DNA of 64,000 nt, from positions 744,001 to 808,000 of the forward strand of contig JAAVTG010000672.1 of NCBI GenBank assembly GCA_011947345.1, written 5' to 3'. Under the pieces are notes generated by a model. The model had not been told where the DNA came from, did no database searches, and worked only from the letters and a program-made list of their open reading frames with translations. This DNA is from Phytophthora quininea (taxonomy: Eukaryota; Oomycota; Peronosporomycetes; Peronosporales; Peronosporaceae). Within the stretch, counting starts at the first letter, position 1, and every line of letters starts with the position of its first letter. Below are positions 11,829-22,087 of this stretch, piece by piece. The position numbers and the translations under genes are program-made.

Positions 11829-14074
11829 AAATTCCATGCCTGGGCGACTTTGTTGGGCGCAACGGTGTCCGTATGGACCCAGATAAGGTCAAGATCATTG
11901 CCGATTGGCCTATTCCAAAGACAAAGAAGCAAATGGAAAGCTTCTTGGGGACAACTGTGTACGTCTCCAGATTCTGCAAGGATTTTGCTCAATTTGCAGG
12001 TCCTTTGCATGAAAGTATCAAGGGCAAACGGTCTCGTGAGCCAATCCAGCTCACTGAAGACCAATTGCGATGCTTTGAAGAACTCAAGCGTCGCTTATCG
12101 TCTCCACCTGTCCTCAAACTTCCTGATTTTTCAAAGCCTTTTGGCATCAGGATGGACGCCTCGAACTTCGCGATCGGGGAGTCTTGTTTCAAAACGAGGG
12201 AGGGTTGGACCAATTGCTTTTACTGGTCGAAAGATGAAACCCGCTGAGCTGAATTACCCAGTTCGCGAACAAGAGCTGCTCGCAATTATGCATGCTCTGA
12301 AGACATGGCGCGTCTATCTGTTGGACAAGCCGTTTACTGTCGAAACCGACCACAAGAGTATTGAGATGATTCTGACACAGAAGACGACTAACCGAAGGAT
12401 TGCCCGTTGGTTCAATGAACTTGCTGAGTTCCAGCCACTATTCAAGTGGATTCCTGGAGAAACCAATACTGTAGCAGATGCGCTATCAAGAAAGCCAGAC
12501 TTCGAGCACAAGGCCGCTCAAGTCAGCCTAAAAGAACTTCTTGAGTCTGCTCAAAACCGCGAAATTGTGGCGACGATGGTTGCCTCAAAGGTGACTGTCG
12601 CTCAATCAGCTAAGCAGATGTACTCAAGGAAGAAGGAACTGCTATGGATTATCAAACGTCTGAATGAAGGTGTCTCGATGCCACGTTATTCAATCAACGA
12701 CGGCGTCTTATACTATCAGACAGGCGAAGATGAGACTCCACGTTTATACATTCCAGACGACGAAGATCTCAAGAATCGCGTTATCTGTGAAAACCATGAC
12801 TCAGTGTCAGCTGGCCATCCTGGGTATTATAAGACCTATTTGGCTGTTCGCGAAAAGTACTATTGGCCAAGAATGTCCAAGTATATCCAGCGCTATGTCA
12901 ACACGTGTGAGATGTGTCAGCGCAACAAGGCTAGGCAAACAAAGCCACCAGGACTACTCCAATCGTTGGATGTTCCAAGAGGCAGATGGACTGATATATC
13001 CATGGATTTCATCGTGTCTCTTCCATCGACTAAAGAAGGATACAACTCGATTATGGTCATTGTTGATCGTTTGACCAAGCGAGGCAAGTTCATTGCAACT
13101 AAGACAACAGAAGATTCTACGGAAATCGCAAACGTGTTCATGAAGAATTACGTCAAGGACCATGGCATGCCCAAGACCATTGTGTCCGATAGAGACACCA
13201 AGTTTACGTCTAAGTTTTGGCAAGCAACTATGACAGCTATGGGAACGCAGCACAAATTATCGTCTGCATTCCGACCCCAAACCGACGGACAAACGGAAAG
13301 AACAAACCGTTTCATTGGAGACTATCTCCGAGGTGTCGTTAGTCCAGCCCAAAATGACTGGAATGACTATCTCCGCTTGGCAGAAATTGCCTACAATCGA
13401 CGCGTACACTCTACGATAGGGATGTCACCGTTCGAAGCGGATCTAGGATATATACCCTACATACCAGATGATGTGGCAGCAGATCCTGACTTTAAGAAGT
13501 TGGAGAAATCAGCGCAAGAGTTTTTGCTTCGACAAGAAACTCTGCTCAAGATTGCACAAGATCGCATGAGCGAAGCGCAGGAGCGTATGATGCATTACTA
13601 CGACAAGAACAGACACGTGCAGGACTTTGAAGTCAACGATATGGTGTTGTTAGACGGAAAGAATATGGACATCCGTCACAAGGGATATGCCCAGTCGAAG
13701 AAGCTCGCTCCAAGATACATTGGACCGTTTCCAGTGTTGAAGAAGATCTCGAAGGATTCCTATGAGTTGGGATTATCGAAGGGATTGAAGATGCACCCGG
13801 TGTTTCACACATCACTACTAAAACCGTACAAGAAGGACACCAATCGTAAGCAGAAGGTGAACAAAGTGGTGTTAGCCGATGGCTCCGAGGGACAACTCGT
13901 TGAGGCCGTAATTGGGCATCGCAAGTACAAGGGAAACCTCAGTACAAGGTTTGGTGGCTTGGCGAATCGAAGTCAGAGGCCACCTGGGAGCCCGTGGAGA
14001 ATCTAAAGCAGATTCCCGGACTCATTGATCTCTATTGGGGAACCAAGAAGAGACCGAAGCCATTTTCGAAATAG
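11822..14074 (+). pseudogene. Gypsy element 1 RNase H, integrase and chromodomain
   Basis: The connection segment (GRNGVRMDPDKVKIIADWP) is in one frame to about 12180, and RNase H (NYPVREQELLAIMHALKTW, PFTVETDHKS, ADALSRKPDF) in another. Integrase follows: an HHCC zinc finger with CEMCQRNKA near 12910, then the catalytic core with MDFIVSLP near 13005, VSDRDTKFTSKFW near 13190 and QTDGQTERTNRF near 13280. The tail carries HPVFHTSLLKPYK and a chromodomain (EAVIGHRKYK, then in a shifted frame after about 13945 TWEPVENLKQIPGL), ending at 14074. The chromodomain places it among chromoviruses, which use such domains to target chromatin. At least two frameshifts. Confidence 0.88.
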
Positions 14075-14096
14075 GCGTCTTCTTGAAGAGAGGTCA

Positions 14097-14669
14097 TGTG
14101 ACGGAATTGCCGTCAGCGACAACATGTTGCAGACGACAACCCCGTCAATACGTTTTGAGACTATCCAGATTATGCTGGATAGTTGGCTATCTTGATGGTA
14201 GTAAACATACATACATAAAGCATTCCTATTGGTCGAGGGCTTCAAGTTCAAGATTACACCTTCTAGGTGTCTCAAGAACGTCCCATAATCTTTACTCTGA
14301 TTGGCTCTTAGGTTCTACGGATTTGAAAGAATCCAGTTATTGATGGATTCTTGATTATGGGACGCATCAAGAAGATTCAAGATTCGAGCTACGTTTCCAA
14401 TTAGGAGCTGTTCATTGGTAGATCTAGGATTTCATATGGACTTAGAGAATTGATAGGCTTTAGGATGGGAACTGGATTTCCCTTTGCGTTTCCCCAACGC
14501 GCGCTAGCACGATAAACCTGCCAGATCAATCTCACTTCTCAATTCTACTTCCAGGGCCAAGGCGCCTCCTCCAGCTGCGCCACCGCCAGTCTCCGCCGTT
14601 CGCCGTCTCCGCCAACTCGTCGCCGCCGCCGTCTCGCCCCAACGCTCCTCGCCCGCGCTACGTGTTACA
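14097..14669 (+). repeat. 3' LTR of gypsy element 1
   Basis: Copy of 7977-8550 with differences confined, as far as I can read, to the first 60 bp. The right flank AGAAT does not match the left flank CCGCT. Confidence 0.9.
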
Positions 14670-15087
14670 AGAATTGGACGTAGCTCGGTAGACCCCCTGA
14701 ACAACACCATGAGCGTTGGCCATCGATGGGAAGTATCTAAAAAGTCTGCTATACACCATTTGCCTTTCGAAGCAAGCTCTTTACAGAGGCGCCCGAACTT
14801 GACGGGTCCTGTACCCAGTGGTGCGCGATGAGCATCTTGTCTGCGCCACACTAGGACATGCGTCGATGCATTCTACCATATTGGGCTGAATAGCGAGTGT
14901 TGGAGTGTCTTCATTCTAGTGTATCGTAATGAGTACTTGCTTGGCCATTTTACTATAGTACCTCACCAGGGCATTGCCGCCTAAGATTATCGGTGCTCTT
15001 ATCCCTGGTTAGCGTTTATGATAGGGTGCTTCGAAGCGCTCGAGAATACTGGATCCGTCGAGGTGTCACCCTCGAGCATTCCCGTCT
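14670..15087 (-). repeat. Probable LINE fragment
   Basis: A minus-strand frame (about 14660-14851) reads RAPLGTGPVKFGRLCKELAS with WCIADFLDTSHRW. Together with partial similarity of 14880-14990 to 4110-4200, this suggests a decayed LINE segment. No clear domain, so the call is tentative. Confidence 0.35.
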
Positions 15088-15560
15088 AGTGCATCAGCTC
15101 CATCCTCCTTTTTGGTCACCAAGCTCCCTCCTCGCCAGCTGCAGCGCTGCTTTGGCTTCTCACAACACAAAACCCGCCGCGCTGATGCCGTGGACATTGC
15201 CCCTCCATCAAGCGATTTGTTGCGGAGTGTGCTGATCGCCACTATTGGTGCTGAACGAACACGTGAAGTGCATGGTAGTAGTGCGTTCTTCGTCGAGATG
15301 GCAGTTGAAGTGCCGGAAGTTTTCCCACGTGAGTATTTTATCAAGCTCGCGTGCGGACTACCCACTAGCTACTTCCTGTCGTGCACAAGTCATTTACAAG
15401 TCGATTCCTGCGCAGCAGATTGTGGAAGAGGACGACTCAGACGACCAAGACGACGGTGACGACGACGACCAGTACGATGGAAACCGCTGGACAGGGATCC
15501 AAATCAACGCAATGGGGGAAACCGACCACACCTTGCTGAAGGCCGACAATGATCTTGTTT
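15088..15560 (+). pseudogene. Degenerate RXLR effector paralogue, left arm
   Basis: Nucleotides from about 15088 align patchily with the intact RXLR gene at 23662-23225: the signal-peptide region, then GCTGATGCCGTGGA. After an unrelated stretch of roughly 150-180 bp comes CGATTCCTGCGCAGC, which encodes RFLRS in one frame, and then VEEDDSDDQDDGDDDDQ in another frame and WTGIQINAMGETDHTLLKAD. The start codon is not recognisable and RxLR and the acidic tract are in different frames, so it is dead. It is far more diverged from the intact gene than the neighbouring SAM pseudogenes are from each other. Confidence 0.65.
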
Positions 15561-15679
15561 TGCTTTTCACCTTCGAATTTCTACAGCCTTCCCCTTTATT
15601 TTACGTTTCCAGATTTCGGATCCACTCGATCTTTGCTCGAAGCGACGCATTCGCTAATAGCTTGACGACAACTCAGGCC

Positions 15680-16602
15680 ATGAGCTTTGGGCAGATGGAC
15701 ATTACCGATGCGCCTACGGGTTGCGCCCGTGCCGTCGTGAAGACTGTGGTGGCGCTGAGTATGCCGTTCGTGTTGAGTCCTCGCGAAGTGGCGTCCGAAG
15801 CGTTGTCTAACGTAACATCGGCCTTCACCACGTGCTTCAGCCGGTTACGGCAGCGTCGCGTGCAGTTCGCTGAGGAGCAACAGGAAGCTCTGCTGTCCCA
15901 GGACGAGCGCTTCTCCGAGGCAGCCATGATGGAGCTGCGACGACGAGTCATGGAGAGCGGCGTCAGCAGTGTCTCGACCATCAAATGGGGACCCGTCGCT
16001 CCGACCCCGAACCAGCCGCCACTATCTCGTTGGAAACAGCGCAAACTCATGGAGAGAGCTCGAGCCCAAAGCAGTCCGGCCCAGTGGCGGAGACCCAGTC
16101 CCGAGAAGGAGCAGGAGGCCTTTTCAACGTTGGCCAGTGACACCGAGAAGGCTCTGGACGAAATCCTCGAGTCGACCAAGTCCAGGAAGACCGCCAAGTC
16201 GGTCGAGACGCTGGACGCCGAAGCTGTGAGGAAACTGAGTGTGGACGAGCTGCTGGCTCACGGATCCATCGCTCCTCCGGAGAAGACGGGGTGGAGCCTC
16301 CTGCTCTGTTGGATCTGCAAGATGAAGAGTGCGATGTGGATGACAGTGCACCGCTGGTGGAGTGGCTGGCACAGATCGACGTCTCGAGGGCGGAGGAGTA
16401 CAGCGTGTACGCCAAACAACTGCAAGCGCACGGGTTCTTGACACTGGCTGATCTGACTCAGCTCGAAAGCGACGACGACGTGGACCAGGCCATGAGCGAG
16501 GTGGGGATCGCCAAGTTCGCACACAGACTTCGCATTCGCAAGGCCATTCAACGACTTCACTCAAGCGATGAAGTGTCGGTTCCTGTCGCCGCGAGTGCAT
16601 GA
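15680..16602 (+). pseudogene. SAM-domain protein, left copy, frameshifted
   Basis: From ATG near 15680 (MSFGQMDITDAPTG) the frame runs about 200 residues, including ERFSEAAMMELRRRVMES and LASDTEKALDEILESTKSRK. It shifts at a GGGG run (16288-16291), after which the new frame encodes a C-terminal sterile alpha motif: PLVEWLAQIDVSRAEEYSVY, then LTLADLTQLESDDDVDQAM and FAHRLRIRKAIQRL, ending at 16602. SAM domains mediate protein-protein or RNA contacts; no other function is evident. The inverted copy at 22203-23085 has the same break at the same run. Either the gene was already broken when duplicated, or both runs were under-called. The longer ORF from 15245 falsely fuses it to the RXLR pseudogene. 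Confidence 0.7.
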
Positions 16603-16725
16603 TCAAGAGAACAAGGCAAACATGGACACATAGCTCGTCGTTACTACTTAGCATCTACCTGCTTGCGGAGAATGTACTGGTTTGCAAATGTCCGCCAGCG
16701 TTCATCCCTTCACTCTCTAGAACTC
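16603..16725 (+). repeat. End of left inverted arm, carrying ACL 3' terminus in antisense
   Basis: Matches the reverse complement of about 22082-22200, that is, the intergenic region between the right SAM copy and ATP-citrate lyase. It ends with CTAGAACTC (16717-16725), the antisense of the last ACL codons plus stop (GAGTTCTAG at 22079-22087). Similarity stops there. Confidence 0.7.
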
Positions 16726-17269
16726 AGTCCAGGTCGCCTTTGATAATCCAGCGCCGCGGCGTTCACCACAACCACTCGGCAGCTTCGTCAAGCAGAACTG
16801 CGTACTGGTTCCAAAAGCTGTCGGACATCACTAAGAGCTACGTCTTGGTCAGGTACTCAACCAGACGCTTCCCCAACGCTTTCACCTCCGCGATTCGCTG
16901 CATCTCGGCAATGTGTCAGCCTTCATTGCGTCCGACACTCGAGCGTCAGCGACGACCTTATCGGAAGTCGGTAACTCGAAAGCTGCCCACCCACCCCACG
17001 TCCTCGCTCGTAGCCTCCTCCACTGGTGCTATCTCATCGATTGAACCAATAAAGGCTTTCTACCGTGCATGTACCTTGCTTGGACCACTCGCAATTCGTT
17101 CAACGCCGACGAGCAATTGTCATTGTGCTGTCAACCAGCTCAGTGCTTGACGACGATCCTATTAATAGAGGCAGCAGTATTCTCATAGCAATGGTCCATC
17201 CAGCGTCCTGAAGCCCAAGGCCCGAGCACCTCGACGAGTTTTCCTCCAGTACTCCAAACGAAAGCGGAA
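16726..17269. other. No gene recognised
   Basis: One plus ORF (16599-17150) covers it, but its composition and lack of domains suggest chance. A minus frame near 16780-16940 (RIAEVKALGKRLVEYLTKT) looks somewhat coding but meets stops. It may contain upstream exons of the next gene. Confidence 0.3.
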
Positions 17270-18232
17270 ATGGATTCGGAGAGGCCACGTCAGACACTGC
17301 TACACGAACTCATGGTGGCCACCGATGCTCGACACAGCTACATGCAGCGCATGCACAGTTTGGCTGGACCCGGAGCGTATGTGATCCCGTCGACTTTCCA
17401 CCGTCCGGCGTCGAACGCGCTGCTCCGCGTCGTGCAACGGAAAACCTACGGCCGAGACTTTGCCCGGTATGGCGCCTCACCCGCTCGCTTCTCATCGAAT
17501 GCTCACCAACTGCGCTGTCCTCCAGACAAAAGCGAACGGCAACTGAAGCCGCGGCCGATTCTGTGCCGAGGTACGTCCGACGCTGAGCCGGTCGCCATCA
17601 GCTCATTCAGCTCTGCATAGACACGTTCATGGCTAACCATTTTGGTGTCTTCAGCTGCACCGTCAGCGCTCCGCACACGCACCGAGCGCGGCGAGACGAG
17701 CTTCGTCGCCTGCTGAGCCTCGGACTGGTACCGGTAAGCGTCGAGCTTGCCGGTGTTGCGTCTTGGTCGTCGTCTCATCTTGTGGTTTACTACTTTGCAG
17801 GACTGTCGCGGTCAGGCGGGGGCTTGGCCTTCCAACGACGCCAACACGCCATCGTCAGCTCTAGTGGGTCCGCGCGTCCCGAACAGCAGGGCGGCGAGTC
17901 CGAGCGGCAAAACTGCAGGGGTCCAGACGCCGCGGTCGGCGAACTCGCCATTCCGTCGTCGCTGGGTCTCCGCAGACATCGCCGACATCGTGGCGGACTT
18001 TGGGGAGCAGCCGCAGGTAGAGCAAAACACCGTGGAGGACGACAACCCGCGCGTGCAGGTACAGTGTGTCGGGGAGCTTCGGTCTCTTCGAGAGAGCTTG
18101 GTGCTAACGCTTGCTCTGCACGGCCAGGTCTGCGCGTACAGCCGGCCGCCGTCGTACCAGCACTACCTCATGAGCACCAGCTACCTGGCGCAGCTCAAGA
18201 AACAGCAGCGCCTGCGCGCCGCCAGTCGATAG
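17270..18232 (+). CDS. Four-exon gene of unknown function, apparent 1-nt frame break
   Basis: A spliced model fits: exon 1 from ATG 17270 to 17570 (MDSERPRQTLLHELMVATDA), intron 17571-17654 (GTACGT...TTCAG), exon 2 17655-17733, intron 17734-17800 (GTAAGC...TTTGCAG), exon 3 17801-18058, intron 18059-18127 (GTACAG...GGCCAG), exon 4 18128-18232 ending LKKQQRLRAASR. Three 67-84 nt introns with proper ends, and exon 3 to 4 joining in frame, support a real gene. Exon 2 is one nucleotide out of phase (a TGA appears in the spliced frame at about 17713), so there is either a pseudogenising indel, a sequence error or a wrong junction. The product would be about 245 residues, basic, with no domain or transmembrane segment I recognise. 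It lies same-strand, 0.5 kb upstream of ATP-citrate lyase. Confidence 0.5.
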
Positions 18233-18590
18233 AATGGAGGAGGAATGCCGTCACAATCAGCAGGATTGGATGGAGCTCTCGACGGGCACCACGTTGAAGC
18301 TGGCGCCGCTGCTCTGCGTCATGCGCCTGATTTCGTCGGTGCACGGCGGCGTCATGGACAGCAAAGGAAGGAGAGAAACTCCGGCGGTCCGGTGGTCCCT
18401 CGATGTGTGTGGATTGACGTGTACTTGTCGGCAGGCCTCGTGCTTCCAAGCATGAAGCGCTGGTCGACGAGAGCAGCAAGGCCCCAGATACCCTTGGGGT
18501 ACGTGGCGTCGAGTATACAAAAACACAGTCAAAAGGATGGGGCCACGCGTGCGCGTCAGCCGCGAAGTTAATTGCATCGAAATGATAGTG
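18233..18590. other. Intergenic; possible short minus-strand coding end
   Basis: Minus ORF 18257-18598 ends with EIRRMTQSSGASFNVVPVES, whose composition looks coding, but no start, splice structure or domain could be established. The remainder is the ACL upstream region. Confidence 0.25.
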
Positions 18591-18593
18591 CCC

Positions 18594-18608
18594 TTCACTT
18601 GCCATTTG
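18594..18608 (+). promoter_or_regulatory. Oomycete Inr/FPR core promoter of ATP-citrate lyase
   Basis: TTCACTTGCCATTTG closely fits the oomycete transcription-start consensus (TCATTYYNCAWTTT type), with an Inr-like TCACTT followed by the FPR-like CATTTG. It lies about 165 nt upstream of the ATG at 18774, a plausible 5' UTR. Assigned by pattern and position only. Confidence 0.55.
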
Positions 18609-18773
18609 TATACCGGGCTATGATGTCATCGCGCCTTTTTGGTCGACCAACCGCCGCGTCGACGTTTCCAAGCAGCCAGGGACCATCACTCCTTCGCCGA
18701 TCCCAGCCGCTCAGCTCGGGGGCATTTGAGCTTTGCGGCGTCTCCGGCAGTCCGAACACCAGCACAGCACAAC

Positions 18774-21700
18774 ATGTCCGCCAAGGCGATCCGCGAGTTC
18801 GACGGCAAGCGCATCCTGAGCACCAGTCTGCCGGCCTTCCAGCTGGAGAAGCGCTTCGCGCAGCTGGCCGTAACCAAGAGCTTCGCCGAGCAGAGCCGCG
18901 AGCAGTTCTTCGGCGCCGTGGAGGCCGCCAACCCGTGGCTGGCCACGCTGGGCGAGACCAAGCTCGTGGTCAAGCCCGACCAGCTCATCAAGCGCCGCGG
19001 CAAGGCCAACCTGCTGCTGCTCAACGCCTCGTGGGCGCAGGTGCAGGACTGGGTCTGGGAGCGCATCAACAAGCCCATCCAGGTCGAGACCGTCTCGGGC
19101 GTGCTCACCCACTTCATCGTCGAGCCCTTCGTCAAGCACAGCGGCCCGGACGAGCACTATGTGTGCATCGTCTCCAACCGCGACGGAGAGGAGATCCTGT
19201 TCCACCACGAAGGTGGTGTGGATGTGGGCGACGTCGACGCTAAGGCCAAGCGCCTCCAGGTCGGCATTGAGTCCGTAGCTACTGAGGAAGAGGTCACGGC
19301 CGGTCTGCTGTCCTCTGTGGAGGAGGCTCGCAAGCCCATCCTGGCCAAGTTCCTAGTGGGCATGCTGGCCAAGTTCCGCGAGCTGCACTTCGTCTACATG
19401 GAGATTAACCCCATTGTGCTTGTGGGCAACCAGATCTCCGTGCTGGACATGGCTGCCAAGCTGGACGAGACTGCCAACTTCCTTGTGGGAGACCGCTGGG
19501 GTGAGATCGAGTTCCCGCCGGCTTTCGGCCGTGCCAAGTTCCCCGAGGAGGAGTTCATCGCCGACTTGGACTCCAAGACCGGCGCTTCGCTCAAGCTCAC
19601 GATCCTCAACCACACGGGCCGCATCTGGACGATGGTCGCTGGCGGTGGTGCCTCGGTCGTGTACGCTGATACCATTGCAGACTTGGGCTACGGCCACGAG
19701 CTCGCCAACTACGGCGAGTACTCGGGCGCTCCCAGCGAGACCCACACGTACCACTACGCCAAGACCATCCTGGACCTCATGACGCGCAACTTCGACGAGC
19801 GTGGAAAGGTGCTGATCATCGGTGGTGGTATTGCCAACTTCACGGACGTTGCTCTGACCTTCAAGGGCATCATCCGCGCTATTAAGGAGTACCAGCAGCG
19901 ACTCAAGGACCACAAGGTGCACATCTGGGTGCGTCGCGGCGGCCCCAACTGCCAGGAGGGTCTTGCTGTCATGCGTGACGTTGGTGAGGCCACTGGTGTG
20001 CCTATTGAGGTGTTCGGCCCGGAGACTCACATCACGGCTGTTGTCCCCATGGCTCTTGGCCTGGTGGAGAAGCCCACCGAGGTCGCTGTGCAGCCTACCA
20101 CTGCCACCACGGGCAAGTCTGCGAACAAGACTGTGTCTGAGGAGGAAGCGCTGCTAACAGCGACAACGAGGAGACCGACGGCGCCAGCGCTGACGAGGTC
20201 GATGGCAAGGTCACCGCGAAGAAGCCTGTGCCCGTGGTGATCCAGGACGAGGGCATTGTGCGCATGAACGACAAGACGCGCTGCATTGTGTATGGCCTGC
20301 AGCAGCGTGCCGTGCAGGGCATGCTCGACTTCGACTACCTGTGCAAGCGCAAGACCCCCAGCGTGGCGGCTTTGATCTTCCCGTTCTCTCCCAACCACTA
20401 CCTCAAGTTCTACTGGGGCACCACGGAGCGTCTAATCCCCGTGTTCCAGAAGCTGTCGGATGCCGTCAAGAAGTTCCCGGACGTGAGCGTGCTCATCAAC
20501 TTCTCGTCGTTCCGATCCGTGTACCAGTCCACGATGGAGGGCTTCGAGCACAGCGCCACCCTCAAGACCCACGCCATCATTGCCGAGGGCGTGCCGGAGC
20601 AGCAGTCGCGTCTGATTGCCAAGAAGGCTCGGGAGTTGAACGTGGGTCTTATCGGCCCCGCCACCGTCGGCGGCATCAAGCCTGGCTGCCTGCGTATCGG
20701 CAACACTGGCGGCATGCTGGACAACATTGTGCAGTCCAAGCTGTACCGTCCTGGTAGCGTAGCGTACGTGTCCAAGTCGGGCGGTATGTCGAACGAGCTC
20801 AACAACATTGTGTCGCAGACGACGGACGGCGTGTACGAGGGTGTGGCCATCGGCGGTGACAAGTACCCTGGCTCCACGTTCATCCAGCACCTGCTGCGCT
20901 ACGAGGCGAACCCCGAAATCAAGATGATGGTGCTTCTTGGCGAGGTCGGCGGCACCGACGAGTTCGCCGTCTGCCGCGCCATCCAGTCGGGCGCCATCAA
21001 GAAGCCGGTGGTGGCCTGGTGCATTGGCACGTGCGCCAAGATCTTCCCGTTCGAGGTGCAGTTCGGCCACGCCGGCGCTTGCGCGACGGGCGAGTCCGAG
21101 ACTGCGTCGGCAAAGAACGCTGCTCTTGCTGCGGCCGGCGCCATCGTGCCGGAGAACTTCGACCAGTTCGGCAACGCCATCCGCAAGCAGTTCGACTCAA
21201 TGGTTGCGTCTGGCGCCATCGTGCCGCGTCCGGAGGTGCCGGTGCCCAAGGTGCCGATGGACTACGCGTGGGCCAAGAACCTCGGCCTCATCCGTAAGCC
21301 GGCCAACTTCATCTCGTCGATCTCCGACGACCGTGGAGAGGAGCTCCGTTACGCCGGCACCCCCATCTCCAAGGTGTTCGAGGAGGACATGGGCGTTGGC
21401 GGTGTCATTGGCCTGTTGTGGTTCAAGCGCCACCTGCCGCCCTACGCCGCCAAGTTCATTGAGATGGTGCTCATGGTCACGGCTGACCACGGTCCGGCCG
21501 TGTCGGGCGCCCACAACACCATTGTGACTGCTCGTGCTGGCAAGGACTTGATCTCGTCGCTCATCTCGGGTCTCGTGACGATCGGCCCCCGTTTCGGTGG
21601 TGCGCTGGACAAGGCCGCCGAGATGTTCGCCAGTGCGCACGACTCGGGCATGTCTGCGACCGACTTTGTGGTGGACATGCGCAAGCAGAACAAGCTCATC

Positions 21701-22087
21701 ATGGGCATCGGCCACCGCATCAAGTCCCTGTCCAACCCGGACAAGCGCGTGACGATCATCAAGGAGTTCGCCCAGCAGAACTTCCCGTCCACGGACGTGC
21801 TCAACTTCGCGCTGGAGGTGGAGCAGGTGACCACCAAGAAGCGCAGCAACCTGATCCTGAACGTGGACGGCTGCATCGCCGTCTGCTTCGTGGACCTGCT
21901 GCGCAACTGCGGCGTCTTCACGCTCGAGGAGGCCAACGAGCAGATCGAGCACGGCTGCCTCAACGGCCTGTTCGTGCTGGGCCGCAGCATCGGCTTCATC
22001 GGCCACTTCCTCGACCAGAAGCGTCTCAAGCAGCCGCTGTACCGTCACCCGTGGGACGACATCTCGTACCTGAACGAGGAGTTCTAG
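18774..22087 (+). CDS. ACLY: ATP-citrate lyase, single-chain; apparent frameshift in linker
   Basis: This cytosolic enzyme converts citrate, CoA and ATP to acetyl-CoA and oxaloacetate, supplying lipid synthesis. The first frame (18774 to about 20150, [15 protein letters not shown]) is the ATP-grasp/citrate-binding half, with [11 protein letters not shown] and [19 protein letters not shown]. The second (about 20156-22087) holds the CoA-ligase part, the phosphohistidine loop [14 protein letters not shown] near 21065 and the citrate-synthase-like end ([38 protein letters not shown]). Total length is about 1,100 residues, as in animal ACLY. The frames join with a one-nucleotide offset at 20151-20155, inside the poorly conserved acidic linker, while every catalytic block is intact. 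A sequence error or a very recent lesion is likelier than an old pseudogene. The ATG at 18774 is chosen because the protein begins there in family alignment; the upstream 45 codons are 5' UTR. Confidence 0.93.

Larger units (their letters stand above)
7977..14669 (+). mobile_element. Ty3/gypsy chromovirus-type LTR retrotransposon, broken
   Basis: Two LTRs of about 573 bp (7977-8550 and 14097-14669) begin TGTRACGG and end GTGTTACA. Between them lie gag, protease, reverse transcriptase, RNase H, integrase and a C-terminal chromodomain in the gypsy order. A purine-rich tract (GAAGAGAGGTCA) precedes the 3' LTR. The LTRs differ, by eye, at only four positions, all in the first 60 bp, so insertion was fairly recent. 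The flanking 5-mers disagree (CCGCT left, AGAAT right), which means the locus rearranged after insertion or the element is a recombinant of two insertions. Multiple frameshifts make it non-autonomous. The stretch 8551-9425 is leader and holds no convincing gene. Confidence 0.9.

Noticed and set aside
15245..16441. A 398-aa ORF that could be called one protein
   Set aside because: It fuses the tail of an RXLR pseudogene with the SAM-domain pseudogene; each half matches a separate gene in the inverted right-hand copy.
19353..20030. Long minus-strand ORFs over ATP-citrate lyase (also 20432-21070 and 21197-22123)
   Set aside because: Antisense shadows of a GC-rich, strongly codon-biased gene; no domains.
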